The notes below the pieces were generated by a model. It saw only the letters and a program-made list of their open reading frames with translations, made no database searches and was not told where the DNA came from. Shown here one piece after another: positions 8,267 to 16,591 of a DNA stretch of 64,000 nucleotides. The position numbers and the translations under genes are program-made. Every line of letters begins with the position of its first letter. Position 1 is the stretch's first letter. Source of the DNA: Caulobacterales bacterium (GTDB taxonomy: Bacteria > Pseudomonadota > Alphaproteobacteria > Caulobacterales > Caulobacteraceae). Location: NCBI GenBank assembly GCA_019510435.1, contig JAEKKJ010000016.1, positions 62,001-126,000 on the forward strand, read 5' to 3'.

Positions 8267-9598
8267 ATGGACGAAAACCTGTTGCAAGACGTCGTGTCCG
8301 CCGCGCTGAAGGCCGGCGCCGACGCGGCGGAGGCTGTGGGCGCCGAGCGCCGCAGCTTGTCGATCGGCGTGCGCGTGGGCGCGCTGGAAGAGGTGGAGCG
8401 CGAGGAGTCCCGCGACCTGGGCCTGCGGGTGTTCGTGGGCCGACGCCACGCCACCGTCTCCGGCTCTGACATCTCGGCCGAGGCGCGCGCCAAGCTGGTG
8501 GAGCGGGCCGTGGCCATGGCGCGGCTCGCGCCCGAGGACCCCTATGCGGGCCTGGCCGACCCCGACCGCCTGGCGCAGGGCCCGCGTCCGGACCTCGACC
8601 TCTTCGATCCCACCGAACCGTCCGCCGAGGCGCTGGAAGAACGCGCCCGCGTCGCCGAGGCCGCGGCCCGCGCCACGCCCAGGGTGACCAACAGCGACGG
8701 CGCGTCCGGCTCCTGGTCGGCCTCGCAATGGACCATGGTGACCAGCGCCGGCTTCGTGGGCGTGCACCGCGCCTCCGGCTTCTCCATCGGCGCCTCGGCC
8801 ATCGCCGGCGACGAGAACGGCATGGAGACCGGCTACGACGGGCGCTCCGCCCGCTGGCAGGCCGACCTGCCCAGCCCCGAGAGCCTGGGCGCGGAAGCCG
8901 GGCGACGGGCCGCCTCGCGGCTCGGGGCGCGCAAGATCGCCTCCACCACAGCCCCGGTGATCTTCGAGAACCGGCTGGCCGGCTCGCTTATGAGCCCGCT
9001 GATCGGCGCCATCTCCGGCCCGTCCATCGCGCGCGGCACCTCGTTCCTGAAGGACAAGCTGGGCCAGCAGATCTTCGCGCCCGGCATCGTCATCGAGGAC
9101 GACCCGCACCGGCCGCGCGGCCTCGGCTCCTCGCCCTTCGACGACGAGGGCGTGGCCAACAGTCGCCGCAACCTGATCGACGACGGTGTCCTGACCACCT
9201 GGCTGCTCAATTCGTCGTCGGCGCGCCAGCTTGGCCTGGCCACCACCGGCCACGCCTCGCGCGGCCTCGCCGGCCCACCGGGCGTCTCCACCTCGAACCT
9301 GACCTTCCGGCCGGGCGAGCGGGACCAGGCCGGACTGATGCGCGACGCCGGCCGGGGCCTCTTGATCACCTCGATGTTCGGGCCCTCGCTCAACGGCAAC
9401 ACCGGCGACTGGTCGGTGGGCTGCTCGGGCTTCTGGTTCGAGGAGGGCGAGATCGCCTATCCGGTCAACGAGATCACCGTCGCCGGCAACCTGCTCGACA
9501 TCTACAGCCGCGTCGTCCCTGGGTCCGATCTGGAGATCCGCGGCTCGGCCAACGCCCCGTCCCTGCTGGTCGACGCCCTGGCCATCGCGGGTCGATGA
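8267..9598 (+). CDS. pmbA: Metalloprotease PmbA/TldE
   Basis: 443 residues from the ATG at 8267 (MDENLLQDVVSAALKAGADAAE). GTG 8234 and ATG 8258 are in-frame alternatives and none has a clean ribosome binding site. TldD/TldE proteases form a heterodimer that processes modified peptides and helps in peptide maturation or toxin degradation. The N-terminal AGADAAEAVGAERRSLSIGVR pattern and the C-terminal NGNTGDWSVGCSGFWFEEGE...VNEITVAGNL run match PmbA; this subunit lacks the HExxxH zinc motif found in TldD, and none is visible. It overlaps the next gene by four bases (ATGA). Confidence 0.9.
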   Translation: MDENLLQDVVSAALKAGADAAEAVGAERRSLSIGVRVGALEEVEREESRDLGLRVFVGRRHATVSGSDISAEARAKLVERAVAMARLAPEDPYAGLADPDRLAQGPRPDLDLFDPTEPSAEALEERARVAEAAARATPRVTNSDGASGSWSASQWTMVTSAGFVGVHRASGFSIGASAIAGDENGMETGYDGRSARWQADLPSPESLGAEAGRRAASRLGARKIASTTAPVIFENRLAGSLMSPLIGAISGPSIARGTSFLKDKLGQQIFAPGIVIEDDPHRPRGLGSSPFDDEGVANSRRNLIDDGVLTTWLLNSSSARQLGLATTGHASRGLAGPPGVSTSNLTFRPGERDQAGLMRDAGRGLLITSMFGPSLNGNTGDWSVGCSGFWFEEGEIAYPVNEITVAGNLLDIYSRVVPGSDLEIRGSANAPSLLVDALAIAGR

Positions 9599-10383
9599 CC
9601 GAGGACCTGGCGCTGCTCGTCGAGGCCGCCCAGGAGGCGGGGCGCCTGGCCCGGGACATCCGCAAGCGCGGCCTGGAGGTCGAGTACAAGCCCGACGACC
9701 ACACGCCGGTGACCAATGCCGACCTGGCCGCCGACCAGCTGCTGACCACGCGGCTGCGCGCCGCCCGGCCGGACTATGGCTGGCTCTCCGAGGAGACCGC
9801 GGACGCCAAGGACCGCCTGGTGTGCCGCCGGATCTTCGTGGTCGACCCGATCGACGGCACGCGCGCCTTCCTGAAGGGCCGGCCCTGGTGGTCGGTGGCG
9901 CTGGCGGTGGTGGAGGACGGCGCGGCGGTAGCGGGCGTGGTCTTCGCCCCGGAGCTGGACGAGATCTACGCCGCCACCGCCGGCGGTGGCGCGACCCGCA
10001 ACGGCGAGGCGATCCAGCCCAGCGCCCGGGCGGGCCTGGAGGACTGCCGGATGGTCGGCGACCCCGTGGTGTTCGGCCACTGGTCCTGGCCGGTGGCGTG
10101 GCCGCCGATGCATGTGGAGCAGCGCAACTCCACTGCCTACCGCATGTGCCTGGTGGCCGCCGGCGAGTTCGACGCCGCGGTGGCGCCGGTGCGCAAGAGC
10201 GACTGGGACGTGGCGGCCGGCGACGTCATCGCGCGCGAGGCCGGCTGCTTCGTGGGCGATCACACCGGCGATGCGTTCCGCTACAACCGGGCGCGGCCGT
10301 CACAGGCCAGCCTGATCTGCTCCACGCCGGCGCTCGCCCCATTGATCCTGGAGCGGGTCCGGCATATGGGCGCGGCCAACTGA
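9595..10383 (+). CDS. cysQ: Inositol monophosphatase-family phosphatase, probably 3'(2'),5'-bisphosphate nucleotidase
   Basis: 262 residues. The metal-binding signature DPIDGTRAFLKG is clear, preceded by SEET (metal-binding Glu) and followed late by KSDWDVAAGDVIAREAG, the second family signature. CysQ removes the 3' phosphate from PAP, relieving inhibition of sulfotransfer enzymes. The gene order pmbA-cysQ-DUF4170-lipid A genes is common in alphaproteobacteria, which favours CysQ over other members. Start overlaps the pmbA stop. Confidence 0.82.
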   Translation: MTEDLALLVEAAQEAGRLARDIRKRGLEVEYKPDDHTPVTNADLAADQLLTTRLRAARPDYGWLSEETADAKDRLVCRRIFVVDPIDGTRAFLKGRPWWSVALAVVEDGAAVAGVVFAPELDEIYAATAGGGATRNGEAIQPSARAGLEDCRMVGDPVVFGHWSWPVAWPPMHVEQRNSTAYRMCLVAAGEFDAAVAPVRKSDWDVAAGDVIAREAGCFVGDHTGDAFRYNRARPSQASLICSTPALAPLILERVRHMGAAN

Positions 10384-10408
10384 TTTCATTCGAAACGAAA
10401 AAGCAGAG

Positions 10409-10651
10409 ATGCCCGACAAACAGCTCCTTCACCTCGTCATCGGCGGCGAGCTGAAGTCCCTCGAAGGTCCGCCCGAGTTCCGCGACCTCGGCAAGGTCGA
10501 CCTGGTCGGCGCCTACCCCACCTACCAGGACGCGCGCCGCGCCTGGCTGGGCAAGGCGCAGCAGACCGTGGACAACGCCCTGATGCGCTACTTCATCATC
10601 CACGCCCACAAGCTGCTGGACCCCGAGGGGGACGACGACCACCAGCCCTAA
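10409..10651 (+). CDS. DUF4170 family protein
   Basis: 80 residues. The pattern LHLVIGGELKSLEG...DLVGAYPTYQDARRAWLGKAQQTVDNA is that of the short alphaproteobacterial DUF4170 family, which regularly lies between cysQ and lipid A transport genes. Function unknown; cytosolic, no signal peptide. 25 bases after the cysQ stop. Of interest because here the usual neighbour (MsbA-like gene) is displaced by the S41-like and phosphatase genes. Confidence 0.85.
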   Translation: MPDKQLLHLVIGGELKSLEGPPEFRDLGKVDLVGAYPTYQDARRAWLGKAQQTVDNALMRYFIIHAHKLLDPEGDDDHQP

Positions 10652-10729
10652 ACGGACCGTCGTCGCAGCGGAACGACTGTTGCGGCAGCCACGCTTGTCA
10701 CCGCTTGAGGCGCATGGGACGCCCAGCGC

Positions 10730-12223
10730 ATGCGACATCCCCTGGCCGCCGCCTCGCTCATCGCCATCTCGCTCATCGCCGCCTCGGTCCTCCTCGCCGC
10801 AACAGCCGCCAGGGCGCAGACCATTCCGCCAGCCGCGGCGCTATGGCGGGAGCTGGCGACGACCGACGTCGAGGCGGCGCGGGGCATCCTGCTTGCGAAC
10901 CATCCGGCCGCCCTGTCCGAGGCGCGGGATCCTGCGTTCGCCGGGACCCTGGCCCTGGCGTACGGCGCGGCGCTGGCCCACGCCCGGCAGGTGACATCGT
11001 TTGGCGGCTATGCCGCCACCCTGTCCGCCTTCGCCGTCGCCATGGGCGACCACCACATCAGCTCGGGCATGCTGCTCGCGCCGCTTCGAAGCCAGTGGCC
11101 AGGCTTCATCGTCGGCAAGCGCGGCTCCGCCTGGATGGTCGTCGACGAGGATCCGGGCCCAGACGGGCCGCTTCATGGCGCGCGCCTCATCAGCTGCGAT
11201 GGCCGCGCGCCCGACGACCTGGCGCGCGAAAGCCTTGGGGTTTTCCGCGCGGACTGGCGCGTCGAGGCGCAACAGGTCCAGGCCGCGCCCTGGCTCCTGG
11301 TGGACGAGGGCAATCCCTTCGTCACCCGGCCGAAGGCCTGCGTGCTCGAGGTCGGCGGCCAGCGGCGCGACGTGGCGCTCGCCTGGCGCACCGTCCCGCG
11401 CGCACGCCTTCAGCCGCGCCTCGTGAAGGCCATGGGTTCCGGCGAAGCGGGCTTCGGCGTCCGCCGAGCCGGAGGCGGCTACTGGATCTCGCTTCAGTCG
11501 CTGAGCGCATCCGCCGCTCCGGTCGTGGAGGCCGTGCGCGCCCAGCAGGCGGCGTTACGCGCCGCGCCCTTCGTGGTGCTGGACGTCCGTGGCAACGGCG
11601 GCGGGGCCTCGGCCTATGGCCGCCAGATCGCCGAGGCCCTGATGGGCGAGGCGCATGTGCGGGGTCTGCTGGGTGTCGAGACCGCCGACTGCGGCGAGGC
11701 CTGGCGGGTCTCGCCCGCCGCCCTGGCCTCGCTGCGCGCCGACCAGGAGACCATTGGCAGGTCGGCAGGGGCGGAGGAAAAGGCCCTGATCGACGCGATG
11801 TACGCCCGAACCCTCGCCGCGCAGGCGGCCGGGCGGCCATTCTCCAGCGACCTTACCTGCGCGGCGCCGCACAGGTTGCCGCCCGCGCCCAGCCTGATGA
11901 AGGGTCGGCTGGTGCTGCTTACCGACACGGCCTGCTTCAGCTCCTGCCTGTCGCTCGCAGACGACTTCCGACGGCTGGGCGCCCTGCACCTGGGCGCGCC
12001 GACCGACGCGGCGACGCGTTACACCGAGGTCGTGGCGATGCCGTTGCCGTCCGGCCTGGCGCTCTTTTCCACCCTGCAGGCGCTCGACATTTCGAGCCCG
12101 CCGCGGCTGGGCCCCTTCGAGCCGTCGAAGCGGTTCGATGGCGACATGGCCGACACGCCAGCCGTGGAGGCCTGGGTGCTGGCGACGATCCCAGCTACTC
12201 CCGCCGCAGCAGGCGCTCGGTGA
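10730..12223 (+). CDS. S41-family peptidase-like secreted protein
   Basis: 497 residues with an N-terminal signal peptide (two hydrophobic runs, cleavage near ATAARAQ). The C-terminal half looks like the S41 protease fold: FVVLDVRGNGGGASAYG (the substrate-cleft beta-strand motif) and later LVLLTDTACFSSCLSLADDF where Ser sits at the nucleophile position, followed by GALHLGAPTDA. The sequence around the nucleophile is flanked by two Cys, unlike the usual S.A..E motif, so activity is uncertain. No PDZ domain is obvious. Its 3' end overlaps the convergent phosphatase gene by 29 bases. Confidence 0.72.
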   Translation: MRHPLAAASLIAISLIAASVLLAATAARAQTIPPAAALWRELATTDVEAARGILLANHPAALSEARDPAFAGTLALAYGAALAHARQVTSFGGYAATLSAFAVAMGDHHISSGMLLAPLRSQWPGFIVGKRGSAWMVVDEDPGPDGPLHGARLISCDGRAPDDLARESLGVFRADWRVEAQQVQAAPWLLVDEGNPFVTRPKACVLEVGGQRRDVALAWRTVPRARLQPRLVKAMGSGEAGFGVRRAGGGYWISLQSLSASAAPVVEAVRAQQAALRAAPFVVLDVRGNGGGASAYGRQIAEALMGEAHVRGLLGVETADCGEAWRVSPAALASLRADQETIGRSAGAEEKALIDAMYARTLAAQAAGRPFSSDLTCAAPHRLPPAPSLMKGRLVLLTDTACFSSCLSLADDFRRLGALHLGAPTDAATRYTEVVAMPLPSGLALFSTLQALDISSPPRLGPFEPSKRFDGDMADTPAVEAWVLATIPATPAAAGAR

Positions 12224-12878
12224 CCAGGCTGCCCCACATGTTCGCGCGGAAGTCGGCCTTCATGCCGGCGGGGTCGTACATGGGGCTCTCGACCCACTCC
12301 AGGAAGCTCATTCCAGCCGGCTCGCCCTCGCGCAGGTAGCGCTCGAAGGTGTAGTCCAAGACGCCGGTCTTCCCGTGCCGGACGTGCAGGTAGCGCAGGT
12401 GCAGCTGGTCCATGGCCTCGCGGACGGTCCGGCCCCGGCGGAAGTGCATGTAGAAGACGCTCATGATCCCGGCCCGGTCCGCGCCGGACTTGCAGTGCAT
12501 CAGGGCCGGATATTCCAGCGTCTCGAACAGCCGCTTGGCGCCCAGCACCCGCTCGCGGGACGGGACCTCGCGCGAGGTGATGGTGAAGTTCACGAACGTC
12601 AGCCCCAGGCGTTCGCAAGCGTCCTTCTCCAAGGCGTGGAAGCTGGCGTCGAACCCGCCGCGCAGGTTGACGATCGTCTTGATGCCGCGCGCCTTCCAGG
12701 CGGCGATCTGGTGCGGCCACGGCTGGTTGGCGCGCACCAGCTCGTCCGACACCCAGTGGGCGTTGGAGAAGCCCAGGCGCAGGTAGGCGTGGTCGTTCCA
12801 GAGGTAGTCCAGGTAGGTCTTCGTCCGGCCCCACGGCGTGGAGAGGTCGAACCTGGCCGGGGCGGGCGCGGTGGTCAT
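12195..12878 (-). CDS. Dual-specificity/tyrosine phosphatase family protein
   Basis: 227 residues. The active-site loop HCKSGADR (His128, Cys129, Arg135) is a perfect HCX5R. Upstream, IKTIVNLRGGFD provides the general-acid region usual in DSP-like proteins. The N-terminal WNDHAYLRLGFSNAHWV segment resembles bacterial members annotated as protein-tyrosine phosphatases near lipid A genes. Targets unknown. Convergent with the S41-like gene and divergent from the MsbA-like exporter, so it shares an 83-base promoter region with the latter. Confidence 0.85.
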   Translation of the reverse strand: MTTAPAPARFDLSTPWGRTKTYLDYLWNDHAYLRLGFSNAHWVSDELVRANQPWPHQIAAWKARGIKTIVNLRGGFDASFHALEKDACERLGLTFVNFTITSREVPSRERVLGAKRLFETLEYPALMHCKSGADRAGIMSVFYMHFRRGRTVREAMDQLHLRYLHVRHGKTGVLDYTFERYLREGEPAGMSFLEWVESPMYDPAGMKADFRANMWGSLVTERLLRRE

Positions 12879-12961
12879 GGGCGCCTAAGTAGGGCCACCG
12901 GGGCCGCGGGGGAAGCGGGCCGCAACTTGACACCGCCCGCGCATCGTCGGACCCCAAGTCC

Positions 12962-14743
12962 ATGAGCGAGCGCGCCGAGCCCGAGCCGTCCGCCCGCGCC
13001 CTGGCCGCGCGGGTGGCGACCAGCTACCTGGCGCGGCGTTGGAAGGGCTGGCTCACCGCCATGCTGGCGGCCGTGGTCGTGGCCATCGTCAGCGCCGTCC
13101 TGATCGATGTGATCCGGCCCACAACCGACACCCTGCTGGCGCCGCGACCGCGCGCGCTGGCCGAGATCCTGCGCCTGCCGGCCCTGATCGTGGTGCTGGC
13201 CCTGGTGCGCACCCTGGCCCAGGTGACCCAGGCCACCTTCGTCAACCGCATCGGCAACGGCCTGGTGGGCGACATCCAGATCCAGCTGTTCGGCAAGCTG
13301 GTGCGCGCCGACCTGGCGCGGCTGCGGACGCAGCACACCGGCGCCTATGTCTCCTCGGTGCTCTACGACGCCGGCCTGATGCGCGAGGCGGCGACCTCGG
13401 GCGTGGTCAACTACACCCAGAACCTGCTGACCGTGGTGGGCGCGGTGGTGGTGATGGTGCGGATCGACTGGATCCTGTCCCTGGCCCTGCTGGCCGCCGC
13501 CCCGGCCGCCAGCGCCATCATGCGACGCTTCTCCAAGCAGACCCGCAAGGCGGCGCAGGGGGCGATGAGCGAGACCTCCGCGCTCTCGACGGCGATCATG
13601 GAGAGCCTGGACGGCATCCGGGTGGTGAAGATCGAGAACCGCGAGGCGGGCGAGGAAGCCCGCGTCGCCGAGGTGGTGCGCCGGCGCGAGCGGCACCTGG
13701 TCAAGGGCGCCAATGCCCGGGCGCGGGCGGCCCCGGCCACCGAGCTCCTGATGTCGCTGATCACCGCGGGCGTCTTCGCCTACGCCGGCTGGCGCGCCCA
13801 GAGCGGGGCGATCACCGCGGGCGGCTTCGTGGCCTTCGTGGCGGCGCTGGGCATGGCCTCGCAGTCGCTACGCCAGCTGGCCAACCTGCAGACGGTGTTC
13901 GCCGAGGGCCTGTCGGCCGCACGACGGCTGTTCGCCGCCCTGGACGTCCAGCCCGAGGTGCGCGAGCGGCCCGATGCGCGCGCCATCGCCCGCGCCGGCG
14001 GCGAGATCCGGTTCGAGGCGGTCAGCTTCTCCTACGGCGGCGACGGCCCGCCGACGCTGGACCGCGTCAGCCTGGAGGCGCGCCGCGGCGAGACCGTGGC
14101 CCTGGTCGGCCCCTCCGGCGGCGGCAAGAGCACCATCCTGAACCTGATCCCGCGCTTTTACGACGTCTCCGAGGGCCGCGTGGCGATCGACGGCCACGAC
14201 GTGCGCGACCTCACCCTGGCCTCGCTGCGCGACCAGATCGCCCTGGTCACCCAGGAGCCGTTCCTTTTCGACGACACCGTCCGCGCCAACATCGCCTATG
14301 CCCGTCCCCACGCCAGCGCCGCCGAGATCGAGGCCGCCGCCCGCGCCGCCGCCGCCCATGACTTCGTCACCGCCCTGCCCGCCGGCTACGAGACCCCGGT
14401 CGGCGAGGCCGGGGCCCGGCTCTCGGGGGGCCAGCGCCAGCGGATCGCCATTGCCCGGGCCTTCCTGAAGGACGCCCCGATCCTGCTGCTGGACGAGGCC
14501 ACCAGTGCCCTAGACACGGAGAGCGAGGCCCAGGTGCAGGCGGCGCTGAAGCGGCTGATGGCCGGGCGCACCACCCTGCTGATCGCCCACCGCCTCTCCA
14601 CCGTGCGCGGCGCCGACCGGATCTATGTAGTCGAGGGTGGGAAGATTGTGGAGACCGGCGACCACGCCAGCCTGATCCGCAAGCGCGGCCTCTATGCCCG
14701 CCTGGCCCGGAGCCAGGACCTGGAGGCGGAGCCCGCCGGTTGA
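12962..14743 (+). CDS. ABC exporter, fused permease-ATPase (MsbA-like)
   Basis: 593 residues: a six-helix membrane domain (about residues 25-320) then a nucleotide-binding domain with Walker A GPSGGGKS (about 383-390), signature LSGGQRQRIAIARAF (about 487), Walker B ILLLDEATSALD and switch His in LIAHRLSTVR. The neighbourhood (DUF374 acyltransferase, waaA, lpxK) makes flipping of lipid A core across the inner membrane the likely role, as for MsbA. The gene overlaps the acyltransferase gene. Confidence 0.9.
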   Translation: MSERAEPEPSARALAARVATSYLARRWKGWLTAMLAAVVVAIVSAVLIDVIRPTTDTLLAPRPRALAEILRLPALIVVLALVRTLAQVTQATFVNRIGNGLVGDIQIQLFGKLVRADLARLRTQHTGAYVSSVLYDAGLMREAATSGVVNYTQNLLTVVGAVVVMVRIDWILSLALLAAAPAASAIMRRFSKQTRKAAQGAMSETSALSTAIMESLDGIRVVKIENREAGEEARVAEVVRRRERHLVKGANARARAAPATELLMSLITAGVFAYAGWRAQSGAITAGGFVAFVAALGMASQSLRQLANLQTVFAEGLSAARRLFAALDVQPEVRERPDARAIARAGGEIRFEAVSFSYGGDGPPTLDRVSLEARRGETVALVGPSGGGKSTILNLIPRFYDVSEGRVAIDGHDVRDLTLASLRDQIALVTQEPFLFDDTVRANIAYARPHASAAEIEAAARAAAAHDFVTALPAGYETPVGEAGARLSGGQRQRIAIARAFLKDAPILLLDEATSALDTESEAQVQAALKRLMAGRTTLLIAHRLSTVRGADRIYVVEGGKIVETGDHASLIRKRGLYARLARSQDLEAEPAG

Positions 14744-15450
14744 AGGCCTTCCTGCGCTCCGACGGCGTCCAGGCGGTGCTGGGCTGGATGCTGGGCGCCT
14801 ACCTGCGCCTGATCCTGCACACGGTGCGCTGGCGGCACGAGAACGTCGCGTGCGTGGAGCCGGTGCTGGCCGACGACACCCGCGGCGCCATCGCGCTATT
14901 CTGGCACGGCCGCATTCCGCTCTGCCTGGCCACCGCGCCCCAGTGGTGGCGCAAGCGCACCCGGGCCCTGATCTCGCCCTCGGCGGACGGGGAGTTCATC
15001 GCCCGCGCCCTGGCCATGTCCGGCTTCCCGGCCATCCGCGTCTCGTCGGCCAAGCCGGGCGACACGGCCAAGATGCGCCAGGCCGTGGCCGCCATCCGCG
15101 AGGCCACCAACTGGGTGAAGGGCGGCGGCGCCCTGGTGGTCACCCCCGACGGCCCGCGCGGGCCCAACGAGGTGATTGCGCCAGGATCGCTGCAGATCGC
15201 CCGGCGCTCAGGCCAGGCGGTCTTTCTGATGGGCGTGGCGGCCAGTCCGGCGGCCCAGATGGCCAGCACCTGGGACAAGGTGATGTGGGCGGCGCCGTTC
15301 GGCCGCGGCGTGGTGGTGTGGGACGGGCCGCTGTTCGTGCCGCCCGACGCCGACGAGGCCGAACTCAGCCGGCTGCTCAAGGCGTGGTCGGACCGCCTCT
15401 CAGCCGCCACACGGCGGGCGGAAACGCTCGTCGGCCGCCGCGCGGATTGA
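14740..15450 (+). CDS. DUF374 lysophospholipid acyltransferase family protein
   Basis: 236 residues starting from TTG at 14740, inside the upstream stop (TTGA). DUF374 proteins belong to the LPLAT superfamily; the sequence has FWHGRIPLCLATAP (HX-type catalytic region), SADGEFIARALAM and TPDGPRGPNEVIAPG, the family's conserved blocks. Likely acylates a lipid A or phospholipid precursor, though substrate is inference. A hydrophobic N-terminal segment suggests membrane association. Lies in the lipid A block. Confidence 0.85.
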   Translation: MKAFLRSDGVQAVLGWMLGAYLRLILHTVRWRHENVACVEPVLADDTRGAIALFWHGRIPLCLATAPQWWRKRTRALISPSADGEFIARALAMSGFPAIRVSSAKPGDTAKMRQAVAAIREATNWVKGGGALVVTPDGPRGPNEVIAPGSLQIARRSGQAVFLMGVAASPAAQMASTWDKVMWAAPFGRGVVVWDGPLFVPPDADEAELSRLLKAWSDRLSAATRRAETLVGRRAD

Positions 15451-15483
15451 TCGCCCCGGCGGAGGGTGAGACATAGGGCGCCC

Positions 15484-16527
15484 ATGGCCCACGACGCGCA
15501 CCAGAACGCCCACGACCGTTCGACCCACGCGCACGACGGCGCGCATGGGCATGACCACGCACACAACCATGGGCACGACCACGGGCACGCGCACGACCAA
15601 GGGCACGACCATGGCCATCGCCATGCGCACGGCCACCACCATCACCACGCGCCGGCCGACATGGGCCGCGCCTTCGCCATCGGGGTGGTGCTGAACACCA
15701 TCTTCGTGGTCGCCGAGGTGGCGGCGGGGGTCTGGACCGGATCGCTGTCGCTGCTGGCGGACGCCGGCCACAACCTCTCGGACGTGCTGGCGCTGCTCCT
15801 GGCCTGGGGCGCGGCGGCCCTCGCCCGGCGCGCGCCGACCGGCCGCCGGACCTACGGCATGCGCAAGGCCACGGTGCTGGCGTCGCTGGCCAACGCCGTG
15901 CTGCTGCTGGTGGCGGTGGGGGCGATCGGGGCGGAGGCGGTCCACCGCCTGGCCTCCCCGGCGCCGGTGGACACCGGCCTGGTCATGCTGACCGCCGGCC
16001 TCGGCGTGCTGATCAACGGCGCCACGGCCATGCTGTTCATGCGCGGCAGCCACGACGACATGAACGTGCGCGGCGCGTTCCTGCACATGGCCGGGGACGC
16101 GGCGGTTTCTCTGGCGGTGGTGGTCGGCGCGTTCGTCATGTCGCGGACCGGCATCGGCTGGATCGACCCGGCGCTGGGGCTGGTGATCGGCGGGGCGATC
16201 GTGCTGGGGGCCTGGAGCCTGCTGCGCGATTCCGTCGACCTGGCGATGGACGCCGCCCCGAAGGGCATAGACGTGGACGAAGTGCGCGGCTGGCTGGCCG
16301 GCCTGCCGGGGGTCGAGGACGTGCACGACCTGCACGTCTGGGCGCTCTCCACCACCGAGACCGCCATGACCGCCCACCTGCTGCGGCCGTTGAACGGCGA
16401 CTGCGACAGCTTCCTGGCCATGGCCTGCGAAGGCCTGGAGCGCCGCTTCCACATCTGCCACGCCACGCTGCAGGTTGAGACCGACAAGGCGCACGGCTGC
16501 CGCCTGGCGCCGGCCGAGGTGGTGTGA
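15484..16527 (+). CDS. Cation diffusion facilitator (zinc/cobalt efflux transporter) with His-rich N-terminus
   Basis: 347 residues. The first 55 residues are a His/Asp/Gly repeat (HGHDHAHNHGHDHGHAHD type) that probably buffers metal. Then six membrane segments with the CDF metal-site motifs HNLSD (helix II) and HMAGD (helix V). The C-terminal domain LPGVEDVHDLHVWALST is the conserved cytoplasmic fold. ATG at 15484 is preceded by AGGG; a GTG at 15466 in the same frame is an alternative. It interrupts the acyltransferase-waaA gene order. Confidence 0.92.
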   Translation: MAHDAHQNAHDRSTHAHDGAHGHDHAHNHGHDHGHAHDQGHDHGHRHAHGHHHHHAPADMGRAFAIGVVLNTIFVVAEVAAGVWTGSLSLLADAGHNLSDVLALLLAWGAAALARRAPTGRRTYGMRKATVLASLANAVLLLVAVGAIGAEAVHRLASPAPVDTGLVMLTAGLGVLINGATAMLFMRGSHDDMNVRGAFLHMAGDAAVSLAVVVGAFVMSRTGIGWIDPALGLVIGGAIVLGAWSLLRDSVDLAMDAAPKGIDVDEVRGWLAGLPGVEDVHDLHVWALSTTETAMTAHLLRPLNGDCDSFLAMACEGLERRFHICHATLQVETDKAHGCRLAPAEVV

Positions 16528-16591
16528 TCCTGCTCCGCCCCAGGCTTCGCAGGACCTCGATCCTTCGTAGCTCCGACAGGAGCGCAGGAGG

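Noticed and set aside
6184..8517. A 777-codon open frame on the minus strand across the ubiD and MAPEG genes
   Set aside because: It is the antisense of well-recognised plus-strand genes; its translation is rich in Arg, His, Gly, Ala and Pro repeats with no motif, as expected from high-GC shadow frames.
15499..15655. Possible short tandem DNA repeat or CRISPR-like array in a CAC/GAC-rich tract
   Set aside because: It is the His/Asp/Gly-rich N-terminus coding part of the CDF transporter; units are irregular and there are no spacers.
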